NCBI GenBank assembly: GCA_024643255.1
Contig: JAHENF010000009.1
Coordinates: 21,404 to 85,403, forward strand
Length of the DNA: 64,000 bases
Reading direction: 5' to 3'
Source of the DNA: Ilumatobacteraceae bacterium
Lineage (GTDB): Bacteria > Actinomycetota > Acidimicrobiia > Acidimicrobiales > Ilumatobacteraceae
Position 1 is the first letter of the stretch. Every line of letters begins with the position of its first letter. The position numbers and the translations under genes were made by a program. Positions 50,706 to 58,152 of this stretch are shown here, piece after piece. The notes under the pieces were generated by a model. The model saw nothing but the letters and a program-made list of their open reading frames with translations, had not been told where the DNA came from and did not search any database.

Positions 50706-51851
50706 TCACGGCACAACCAGATTCAGCTCGGCCGACTCGACACCGGGGACGAAGAACGAGTACCCACCGGGTGTCGTGATGCTCGGAAGGTCGATGCGCA
50801 TGGTCATGTTCTGTGCTCCACCGTCGTCGACGAGGGTCGTGCACATCAGGACGGGGACTTCGTTCGTGGAGCCTTCCGCGACCATCGTGCCGAGGCTGGC
50901 CGAGAGTCGGCGGGGCTCACCCGAACGGTTCTGGAAGATGATGTTGTTCGGGTTCGAGCGAGGCAGCGTGATGCCGACGGCCCCCGGCGCGCTCGGGCCG
51001 TTGAGGTCGTAGCTGAGTTCACCGTCGGAGCCGAGCGTGATCGTCGCCGCGACCGCGGCCGTGGCCGACACCGACTGTGACGCCTTGAGGTCGGCCTCGA
51101 ACTCGTCCGGGCTCGTGCAGATGTCGACGCCCTCCTCGTTGAGACCCGACGTGGTCTCGTGCGGATGGATCTCGCGCTCACCACTGAGCCCGGCAGCAGC
51201 ACCACCGGCGATCAGGCCGAGCGCACCCACACCGATCACCACGGCTGCGGCCTTGGAGGGGACCCGTGGGCGGTAGGCGAAGAAGAAGGCGAGGGCGATG
51301 ACGATCGAACCCAGCACGGCGAAGGCGATGACCGTGTTGGTCTTCGACAGGAAGAGCATCACCCGGCTGAAGGCGTACACGACCACGCCGATGCCGATCG
51401 CCGCCGCGAGCGGGAACTCGAGCGGGTTGGCGATCCGGTCGCGAACGTTCGCGTTGTGGCCGGTGTCGGCCGATGCGCTCTGCGCCCAGGCCTCGGCGGT
51501 CCATTCGGCGCCGCTGACGAGCAACAGCACCACGCCGATGATGAACACGGCCTGATAGGTGACCAGGCCGACGGCGAGCACTGCGGCTCCGAAGGCGAAC
51601 GCGAAGGGCCACACGCTGTTCGCAGGCGCGGGCACTGCCGCAGGGGCCTGCTCGATCGATGCGATCTCGTCGGCCCAATAGTTGTTGTCGCGGGTGTACA
51701 GGTTGAGGCCCGCGAGGAACCACAGCGCGACGGCGGCGGAGCCGAGGCCCACGGTCCCCATGATCCCGTCCTGGGTCACGCCATAGGCGATCGCCGAGAG
51801 GGTGGCGAGGACGGCAGCGCCGACGAGGAATTTGGATCCGGTGGTGAACAT
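50706..51851 (-). CDS. CtaF-like membrane protein fused to a ligand-free cupredoxin-like domain
   Basis: A 381-residue protein. Residues 1-120 resemble the four-helix actinobacterial oxidase subunit CtaF (an N-terminal helix pair, ALWFLAGLNLYTRDNNYW, then FGAAVLAVGLVTYQAVFIIG). Three further helices follow (about 150-235), then an exported domain (about 240-381) with cupredoxin-like strands: NNIIFQNRSGEPRRLSA and PGGYSFFVPG. At places where cupredoxins have His, Cys and His there are Arg, Val and Glu, so copper binding is unlikely. It is co-directional, 8 bp after the subunit III-like gene and 53 bp before ctaC. Role unknown. Confidence 0.65.
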   Translation of the reverse strand: MFTTGSKFLVGAAVLATLSAIAYGVTQDGIMGTVGLGSAAVALWFLAGLNLYTRDNNYWADEIASIEQAPAAVPAPANSVWPFAFAFGAAVLAVGLVTYQAVFIIGVVLLLVSGAEWTAEAWAQSASADTGHNANVRDRIANPLEFPLAAAIGIGVVVYAFSRVMLFLSKTNTVIAFAVLGSIVIALAFFFAYRPRVPSKAAAVVIGVGALGLIAGGAAAGLSGEREIHPHETTSGLNEEGVDICTSPDEFEADLKASQSVSATAAVAATITLGSDGELSYDLNGPSAPGAVGITLPRSNPNNIIFQNRSGEPRRLSASLGTMVAEGSTNEVPVLMCTTLVDDGGAQNMTMRIDLPSITTPGGYSFFVPGVESAELNLVVP

Positions 51852-51859
51852 TCAGCGGC

Positions 51860-52438
51860 TCACTTGGTGACGTAGACGAGGAACCAGATGGCGGCGTAGA
51901 TCGCCGCCATGGCGTACCAGTACAGGGCGTGTGCGGTGAGGAGTTCGCGATCGGCGCTGCGGCCACCGATGAACCGGAACGCGGCCACCGTGGTGAAGAG
52001 CAGACCGATGATCATCAGGACCACGAAGAATCCGGTGATCGCGTAGAACATCGCGGCATAGGTGCCGTCGGCGATGCCGAGGTGCATCTGTGTGTAGACG
52101 TACGCCTGGGCGTTGATCACGAGCAGGCCGACGAGGAATGTGCAGCCGAGCGCCAGGATCGTGTGGCCACGATCGTCGTGCTTGGCGCTGTAGACCGCCC
52201 ACTGACCGAAGACGCACAGGCCGATGAAGGCGAGCAGCATGACGTTGGTCGGCACTTCGGGAATCGTGACGCCGTCGGGCAGCCAGAACCCTGCGAAATC
52301 GATTGCCTCACGGCGCTGGAGCGCCCAGACGGCGAGCATGCTGCCGGTCATCATCACGGCGGCCATCACCGCGAGCGTGACGCCGACGAGCACCTGTCGT
52401 TGCGGTGCCGGCGGTGCGGCAGAGGGCAATGCGTACAT
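51860..52438 (-). CDS. Degenerate subunit III-like haem-copper oxidase protein
   Basis: A 192-residue protein with five membrane helices matching the oxidase subunit III fold (YVYTQMHLGIADGTYAAMFYAITGFFVVLMIIG and ALYWYAMAAIYAAIWFLVY at the C-terminus). The residues that mark functional subunit III are replaced: GFHGVH becomes GFFVVL, and YWHFVD becomes YWYAMA. The ATG overlaps the stop of the His-less subunit I gene by 1 bp, so both are co-translated. It may partner that protein in a separate complex. Confidence 0.75.
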   Translation of the reverse strand: MYALPSAAPPAPQRQVLVGVTLAVMAAVMMTGSMLAVWALQRREAIDFAGFWLPDGVTIPEVPTNVMLLAFIGLCVFGQWAVYSAKHDDRGHTILALGCTFLVGLLVINAQAYVYTQMHLGIADGTYAAMFYAITGFFVVLMIIGLLFTTVAAFRFIGGRSADRELLTAHALYWYAMAAIYAAIWFLVYVTK

Positions 52439-54105
52439 CAGGACTCGCTCCCGTTGGTCGGTGCCGATGCGGCCGCTCGCAGGTCGAGCATCGGCTCAGC
52501 GGAATGGATGATCGGGACGTCGACGAAGTTGTCGCGAGGTGCTGGCGATGTGGTCGCCCACTCGATGGTCTGCGCGCTCCACGGGTCGTCGCCGACGTCG
52601 TCGCCGCGGCGGGCGAGCGAGGTGATCATGAGGAGCACGAACGCCAACGCGGTGACTGCCATCAGGCTGTGACCGATGAGGCTGAGGATGTTCCAGATCT
52701 GGAGGTCGTTGTTGTCGTAGGCGACGCCGGCGGGCTGGTCGAGGAGGCCGGCGATGTAGAGCGGGAAGGTGGCGAGGATGGTGGCGCCGACACCGAGGAA
52801 GGCCAACGCGGTCGCTCCGAGGTCGTGCATCTTGCGGCCCCACAGCTTGGGCGCCCAGTGCACGAGCGCGCCCATGGCGCCGAGGACTGCGCCGTAGACG
52901 ACGTAGACGAGCGAGGCCTCTTCGAAGACGGTGCCCTGGACGGCGGCGTCGTCGACGGCATAGAGCAGGTTGCCGAGCATCCCGACCAGCACCATCCCGA
53001 AGCCGAAGAAGGCGAAGAAGACCGGCGGGGCGACCTTGACCTTCATGCCGGACGTGGGACGCGCGATCTGGAGCGCGACGAGCAGGACCAGCAGGACGCC
53101 GATGATCGGGAGTCCGTTGAAGATGAGGTACGGCACGAGGTCGCGGGTCTTCTCGTCGAGGTTGCTCGTGCTCAGCTGGCTGCCGGCCCACGGCAGGTTC
53201 TGGATGTTCTGCTGGGTGACGGCGCCGAGCGCAGCGACCCCGACGAGGGCCAGGCCGGCGAACATGACGCCGCGAGCCGGTGTCCGGCGACCGAACGTGA
53301 TCGGGAAGATCTCGACGAGCATGCCGATCGCAGGGATCGCGAAGAGGAAGGTCGCGGGCTGCGTGAAGATCCAGCCGACCCAGTCGAAGATGCCCGCGTT
53401 GCCACCGAAGCCCGTGCGGGCGTTGCGATGGTCGACGAAGAGGTAGGTCAGGGTGCCGACGAGGACCGGCATGACGAGGACGACACCGAGGTTGAACACC
53501 AGGGCCGACCACGTCGACGGTGACACTCGGCGCATCGTCATGCCCGGCGCACGAGTCGTGAGAATGGTGGTGACGACCGTGCCGGCCGACGCCAGCAGGC
53601 CGATCGCCGTCAGGCCGAGGCCGGCGATGAACAGGTCGACCATGTCGCTGTCGCCACCGAGCGACCCGCCGTTGTTGACCAGGGCGACGACGGTGACGAT
53701 CGCGCCGCCGAGCCACATCCAGAAGCCGGCGAATGCGAGACGGGGGAACACGATCGAGCGGGCCCCGACCTGCAGGGGAACGAAGGCGATGCTCATCGCC
53801 ATCGCCAACGGGAGCAGCACGGCGAAGACGAGGCCGACGCGCTGGGCGTCGAGCAACTGCGGGATGACCTCGCTGGACAGGACCGTGTCGGCGCCGTCGA
53901 GGCGTTCGATCGCGATCAGGACGTTGACCACCACGATGGCGAGGAGCCCGAGGAGCCCGGAGACGAAGTAGTGGCGCCCGATCACCTTGTGATCGGTCGA
54001 CGTGAAGACGTCGATGAATCGATCGAGCCAGCTGGGGCTGTCGGCGTCGACGGACGCGTTCGACACAGCGGCGACGACTTCTGGACTGGATTCGATGGTG
54101 GTCAT
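52438..54105 (-). CDS. Subunit I paralogue of haem-copper oxidase lacking all haem/CuB ligands
   Basis: A 555-residue protein with about twelve membrane helices, clearly related to ctaD: shared FTSTDHKVIG, PLQVGARSIVFPRL, RAPGMTMRR, GAVLG, APKLWG and a C-terminal DPWSAQTIEWATTSPAPRDNF. Every metal ligand is gone. His96 aligns with Gln88, GHPEVY with TQPATF (Gln249, Phe253), the His pair AHH with TQQ (Gln298/299), and AHFH with a histidine-free segment (EASLV). It cannot carry the binuclear centre and should not reduce O2. The reading frame is intact and it leads the oxidase gene string. Role unknown. Confidence 0.85.
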   Translation of the reverse strand: MTTIESSPEVVAAVSNASVDADSPSWLDRFIDVFTSTDHKVIGRHYFVSGLLGLLAIVVVNVLIAIERLDGADTVLSSEVIPQLLDAQRVGLVFAVLLPLAMAMSIAFVPLQVGARSIVFPRLAFAGFWMWLGGAIVTVVALVNNGGSLGGDSDMVDLFIAGLGLTAIGLLASAGTVVTTILTTRAPGMTMRRVSPSTWSALVFNLGVVLVMPVLVGTLTYLFVDHRNARTGFGGNAGIFDWVGWIFTQPATFLFAIPAIGMLVEIFPITFGRRTPARGVMFAGLALVGVAALGAVTQQNIQNLPWAGSQLSTSNLDEKTRDLVPYLIFNGLPIIGVLLVLLVALQIARPTSGMKVKVAPPVFFAFFGFGMVLVGMLGNLLYAVDDAAVQGTVFEEASLVYVVYGAVLGAMGALVHWAPKLWGRKMHDLGATALAFLGVGATILATFPLYIAGLLDQPAGVAYDNNDLQIWNILSLIGHSLMAVTALAFVLLMITSLARRGDDVGDDPWSAQTIEWATTSPAPRDNFVDVPIIHSAEPMLDLRAAASAPTNGSES

Positions 54106-54226
54106 ACGGGGTGGGTACTCACTTGTCTGACTTCGAAACGTGGCACGGCACGACGGCCGAGACTACTGGTAACGGACCCATGAGCCCGAAATCCTCGCAG
54201 GGTGGTCGACCGTGATCGCGGATCGA

Positions 54227-55174
54227 TCACCAGCCGTAGTGGACGAACACGTCGAGCATCATCGATCCGAACAGCACGGTCACGTAGGTGATCGAGAAGC
54301 CGAAGAGCCGCATGCTGGCTGCCGGTGTGGGGTTTCGGCGCAGCATGAGCGTGCCGCCGATGAACATGGCGCCGAGGACCGTGGCGGTGACGGCATAGAT
54401 CCAGCCGAGATCGGCGACGGGGACCAACAGCAGGGTGGTGGCGACGAGGGCGACGGTGTACCAGAGCATCTGGCGCACGACGTTCTCGATCGGGGCGACC
54501 GACGGCAGCATCGGCACCTCGGCGGCGCGGTAGTCGTCGGCGTACTTGACCGCGAGCGCCCAGAAGTGCGGCGGTGTCCACAGGAACATGGCGACGAAGA
54601 GCACCACGGGCGTCCACGACAGCGAGTCCTGGACGGCGGCCCAGCCGACGAGGACGGGCACGGCGCCCGCGGCCCCACCGATCACGATGTTCTGGCGGCT
54701 GGTTCGCTTGAGCCAGAGGGTGTAGACGCCGACGTAGAACGCCGCGGCGCTGAACGCGAGCACGGCGGAGAGCAGGTTGGCCCCGGCCCAGAGCACTGCG
54801 AATGCCATCACCTGCAGGGCGAGGGCGAAGACGAGGGCGTTGCGGGCGGGGATGATGCCGGTGACGAGTGGGCGGCCGGCGGTGCGCGCCATCAGGGCGT
54901 CGATGTCGCGATCGACGTACATGTTGATGGCGTTGGCGCTTCCGGCGGCGAGGGTGCCTCCGAGCAGCGTGACCGCCACGAGCGACCATGCGGGCCACCC
55001 CTTTTCGGCGAGCACCATCGTGGGCACGGTGGTGATGAGGAGGAGTTCGATGATCCGCGGCTTGGTCAACGCGACGTAGGCACCGACGACGCTGGTGGGG
55101 GTACGCCGGTTGCCATGCGCAACTCCGCCTGGCGCCAGCCTGGACGGTACGAGGGGGCGACTGCCGACGGCCAT
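54227..55174 (-). CDS. ctaB: Protohaem IX farnesyltransferase (haem O synthase)
   Basis: A 315-residue UbiA-family prenyltransferase that makes haem O for the caa3 oxidase downstream. The first Asp-rich motif is NMYVDRDIDALM, followed by RTAGRPL; the second region is AVKYADDYRAAEVPML. Eight or nine membrane helices. ATG 55174 gives the usual N-terminus and has TACGAT 9 bp upstream; an in-frame ATG at 55228 would run past the start of the divergent clpS region and is less likely. It is separated from the oxidase genes by 121 bp containing a short hairpin. Confidence 0.93.
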   Translation of the reverse strand: MAVGSRPLVPSRLAPGGVAHGNRRTPTSVVGAYVALTKPRIIELLLITTVPTMVLAEKGWPAWSLVAVTLLGGTLAAGSANAINMYVDRDIDALMARTAGRPLVTGIIPARNALVFALALQVMAFAVLWAGANLLSAVLAFSAAAFYVGVYTLWLKRTSRQNIVIGGAAGAVPVLVGWAAVQDSLSWTPVVLFVAMFLWTPPHFWALAVKYADDYRAAEVPMLPSVAPIENVVRQMLWYTVALVATTLLLVPVADLGWIYAVTATVLGAMFIGGTLMLRRNPTPAASMRLFGFSITYVTVLFGSMMLDVFVHYGW

Positions 55175-55280
55175 GACCGACTCATCGTAGGGCGGCCACT
55201 CCCGAGTGGCCAACGCCGGGTCCGACATCGGCGAGGTCGATGAGCACACGGACCCTGGGTGTGGACGGCACACTGGTGGC

Positions 55281-55586
55281 GTGCCGACGACGCTGCAGCC
55301 CACGGAGGTGACCGATCCGGACCTCGACGAACTCGCCGTGATCGACCGCCCGTGGATCGTGCTGGTGTGGAACGACCCGGTGAACCTGATGAGTTATGTC
55401 ACCTACGTGTTCCAGAAGCTGTTCGGCTACTCCAAGGAGAAGGCGACCGAGTTGATGCTCGACGTCCACGAGAAGGGTCGGGCCGTGGTGGCGTCGTGCG
55501 GGCGCGAGGAGGCCGAGATGCACGTGTTCCGGCTCCACGAGCACAGCTTGTGGGCCACGATGGAACAAGATGGCCCTGCGTCGTAA
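55281..55586 (+). CDS. clpS: ATP-dependent Clp protease adaptor ClpS
   Basis: A 101-residue N-degron adaptor that delivers substrates to ClpAP/ClpCP. Motifs: [19 protein letters not shown] (substrate pocket Asn-Asp and hydrophobics), [20 protein letters not shown] with the pocket His. GTG 55281 gives the family length; the in-frame upstream ATG 55206 would overlap the ctaB promoter. It overlaps the DUF2017 gene by 17 bp, an arrangement conserved in actinobacteria. Confidence 0.93.
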   Translation: MPTTLQPTEVTDPDLDELAVIDRPWIVLVWNDPVNLMSYVTYVFQKLFGYSKEKATELMLDVHEKGRAVVASCGREEAEMHVFRLHEHSLWATMEQDGPAS

Positions 55587-56055
55587 GTTCGTCCCGCCGG
55601 TGCAGGCGGTGCGTGGCGGGTGGCGGATCACGCTCGGCGTCGACGAGCGCAGCCTGTTGATCCGCATGATGGGCGAGTTCGAGGCGCTGATCACCGGCCC
55701 GGACGACAACGAGCTGTTGTCGCGCCTGTTCCCGGTGGCCTACCCGGAGGACGAGGAGAAGGAAGCCGAGTATCAGCGGCTGATGCGTGAGGAGTTGGTG
55801 GCGAGCCGGTTGTCGGCGATCGAGTCGGTCGTGACCACGCTCGATCCGGAGCACACCGAGTTGCTCTCCGAGGGCGAGACGATCGCGTTCATGCAGTCGA
55901 TCAACGCGATCCGTCTGGTGCTGGGGTCGTTGCTCGGCATCACCGACGACGAGTCGGCCGACGACGCAGACGACGGCGACTCCCCCGAACACCAGTTGTA
56001 CGACTTCCTCGGCTGGCTCCTCGAGTGGACCGTGCGTTCGCTCTCCCCCGACTGA
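55570..56055 (+). CDS. DUF2017 family protein
   Basis: A 161-residue protein of the actinobacterial DUF2017 family, found next to clpS across the phylum. It is mostly helical and acidic, with [19 protein letters not shown] near the N-terminus and a conserved C-terminal segment, [16 protein letters not shown]. No catalytic motif is visible. The 17-bp overlap with clpS suggests a role linked to Clp-dependent proteolysis, but no function is established. Confidence 0.85.
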   Translation: MALRRKFVPPVQAVRGGWRITLGVDERSLLIRMMGEFEALITGPDDNELLSRLFPVAYPEDEEKEAEYQRLMREELVASRLSAIESVVTTLDPEHTELLSEGETIAFMQSINAIRLVLGSLLGITDDESADDADDGDSPEHQLYDFLGWLLEWTVRSLSPD

Positions 56056-56180
56056 GCGTTCCGAAGGCATCGGATCGTCGCCCCCTGTGCCGTGTGCGCG
56101 TCGCCGAAAAATGGACACTCCGAGGTGCACTATGGTCTGTGGTCCTTCGTACTCGTCACGATGAGGAGAGGGAGACGGGG

Positions 56181-56780
56181 TTGGGGGTTTCGGTACGAAT
56201 TCCCGACCGGGCCGTTGCCCGGTCGTTGCGAATCCGTCCATCGGACGGTTCGACCGGCGCGCGGCTCGCGCTCGTCGGCTTCGCGCTGATCGTTGCCGCG
56301 GCGCTCGCTGCGGCGGTCATGGTCGGTGACGCTCGATTGCCGGCGATCCTCACCGTTGGGGCCATGGTTCCGGCCGCGTTGGTCGACATTCGTGAACACC
56401 GCCTCCCCGATCGATGGGTGGGCTTCGCCGGCGCCGCCTTCGCGGCAACCTCCTGGATCGCGTGGTTGCTGGGACAACCGGTCGACGTCGGCGGGGCCAC
56501 GGCCGGCGCCCTCACGATGGCCGCGCCGATCCTGGCGCTGCATCTCGTGTCACCCGGTTCGATGGGATTCGGCGACGTCAAGGCCTCCCTGGTCCTCGGT
56601 GCAGCCGTCGGCTCGGTCGACTGGCAACTCGCGTTGTCGGCGCTGACGCTCGCGTCCGGGCTCGGCGCGGCAGTCGGCATCGCCGGGCGCAGTCGCACGA
56701 TCGCGTTCGGCCCGTGTCTGGTCCTCGCGGCATCGATCGCGCTGACCGGCGTCTCGATCTCGATGGGAGGCGCACCGTGA
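56181..56780 (+). CDS. tadV: Type IV prepilin peptidase, A24 family (TadV-like)
   Basis: A 199-residue membrane aspartyl protease that cleaves the leader of the Flp pilin encoded downstream. The two catalytic Asp are in ALVDIREHRLP and GFGDVKASLVLG (GxGD motif), with about six membrane helices. TTG 56181 is chosen because AGGGAG lies 6 bp upstream and the protein then starts just before the first helix; no ATG or GTG fits as well. It opens the Tad operon and its stop overlaps the next start by 4 bp. Confidence 0.82.
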   Translation: MGVSVRIPDRAVARSLRIRPSDGSTGARLALVGFALIVAAALAAAVMVGDARLPAILTVGAMVPAALVDIREHRLPDRWVGFAGAAFAATSWIAWLLGQPVDVGGATAGALTMAAPILALHLVSPGSMGFGDVKASLVLGAAVGSVDWQLALSALTLASGLGAAVGIAGRSRTIAFGPCLVLAASIALTGVSISMGGAP

Positions 56781-57415
56781 CCGATGTCCGCACGACGCCG
56801 GGCGAGCGCGTGTTCCAGCCGGCATCGCGCCGCCGGAATCGCATCGCGTTGGGCGTGCTCCTGGCCGCGGTCGCGATCGGCGGCAACGTCTTCGTCTACT
56901 CGAGTCTCGATCACGCCGAGCCCGTCGTCCAGGTGGTTCGCGACGTGCCCGCAGGCGACCAACTCACTGCAGACATGCTCCGGACGGTCGACGTCGAAGC
57001 CGACTCCACGGTCAATCTGGTCGACGGCAGCGAACTCGACGCGCTGGTCGGCAGCTACGCGAAGGTGCGACTCGTTTCGGGCTCACTCGTGACCGTCGAC
57101 GCGCTCCAAGCCACTCCGCTCGTCACGCCGGGAAGTGCCGTCGTGGCGATCCAGGTGGCGGAAGGAACCCTTCCCCGTGGCGTCCGCGAGCGTGCTCCCG
57201 TGGTCCTCGTGATCGCCGACGACGCCGGCCCCACGTCGGTCGCGGGGCGTGTCGTGGGGCTGCCCACCGCGACCAACGCCGCACTCGGCGAACAGTCGAT
57301 CTCCGTCGAGGTCGATGCAAACGAGGCCGCAACCGTGGCAGCCGCCGACGACGTGCGCGTCGTCCTGGTCGAACCGAGCGCAGATCCCGCAGCCCAGCCA
57401 GGCGATGAGCCATGA
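56777..57415 (+). CDS. SAF-domain pilus assembly protein (CpaB/RcpC-like)
   Basis: A 212-residue protein with one N-terminal membrane helix (about 22-45) and an extracytoplasmic SAF domain (about 50-110; VVRDVPAGDQLTADMLRTVDV), as in CpaB/RcpC of Tad systems. A Pro/Ala/Glu-rich tail follows. In diderms this protein links to the secretin; here it may bind the cell wall. It overlaps the preceding and following genes by 4 bp each. Confidence 0.78.
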   Translation: MTDVRTTPGERVFQPASRRRNRIALGVLLAAVAIGGNVFVYSSLDHAEPVVQVVRDVPAGDQLTADMLRTVDVEADSTVNLVDGSELDALVGSYAKVRLVSGSLVTVDALQATPLVTPGSAVVAIQVAEGTLPRGVRERAPVVLVIADDAGPTSVAGRVVGLPTATNAALGEQSISVEVDANEAATVAAADDVRVVLVEPSADPAAQPGDEP

Positions 57416-58152
57416 CGATCATCGCCGTGATCGGAGACTGCACGACGACCGTCTGTGTCGCACTCGCCGCGTGCTGGCCCGCCGACGACGACGTCTTGGT
57501 GCTCGAGGCCGATCCGGCGGGCGGATCGCTCGCTGCATGGCTCGACACTCCCAGCTCACCATCGTTGACCACCGTCGTGGCCAACACCGGCGCCGCCGAG
57601 GTGGGCGCGGCCGTGGCGACCGTCTCGTCGATGGCCCAGCGCAGCGCATCGGGTGTCCGGTTCCTCGCCGCCCCGCTGCGGGGCTTGCCGGCTCGGCGGG
57701 CGATCGACGAAGCCACCACGACGGTGATCCCTTCGCTCGCGGAGACCGACGCCGTGACCGTGCTCGCCGATCTCGGCCGGCGACATCCCGGCGAGATCCC
57801 GCGTGCATTCGAGTCGGCAACGTTGACCGTGGTCGTGCACCGTCAGCGCCCTGCATCTGCAGCCGCCGAAGCGGCGCGTTTGGAACGGCTCGTCGAATTC
57901 GTCGAACAACTCGGGCGACCGATCATCCTCGCGGTGCTCGGCACCGATCCGTTCGACCCTGCCGAGATCGTCCACCACGTCGACACCTCGATGCCGGGAA
58001 CGATCGCCGACTGGATCCGGTTCGCCGACGATCCGTTGGCGGCGACAGTCCTGGCGGGGCGAACCGGCGTGTCGGCCAAGCGGCTGCGACGCCTTCCGCT
58101 GATGCGGTCCGCAGCGGTCGCAGCCCAGGTGTTGCAGGAGCGGGCGTCGTGA
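57412..58152 (+). CDS. TadZ/CpaE-like MinD-family protein with degenerate P-loop
   Basis: A 246-residue protein at the TadZ position. It keeps the MinD-like outline (IIAVIGDCTTTVCVALAACW, VLVLEADPAGGSLAAWL, VTVLADLGRRHP), but the deviant Walker A (normally KGGxGKTT) has become GDCTTTV without lysines, so ATP hydrolysis is improbable. TadZ proteins act as polar localisation factors and some are ATPase-poor. It overlaps its neighbours by 4 bp. Confidence 0.75.
   Translation: MTIIAVIGDCTTTVCVALAACWPADDDVLVLEADPAGGSLAAWLDTPSSPSLTTVVANTGAAEVGAAVATVSSMAQRSASGVRFLAAPLRGLPARRAIDEATTTVIPSLAETDAVTVLADLGRRHPGEIPRAFESATLTVVVHRQRPASAAAEAARLERLVEFVEQLGRPIILAVLGTDPFDPAEIVHHVDTSMPGTIADWIRFADDPLAATVLAGRTGVSAKRLRRLPLMRSAAVAAQVLQERAS

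Noticed and set aside
52438..54105. Initial reading of this gene as a normal second cytochrome c oxidase subunit I.
   Set aside because: All six haem/CuB histidines and the cross-linked tyrosine are absent on alignment with ctaD, so a catalytic assignment is not defensible.
52438..54105. Considered whether the His-less subunit I is a nitric oxide reductase-type member of the superfamily.
   Set aside because: NO reductases keep the haem and metal histidines; this protein has none of them.
54212..54230. Short hairpin (7-bp arms) at the ctaB stop codon.
   Set aside because: Too short and without a U-run; it overlaps the coding end and may be chance.
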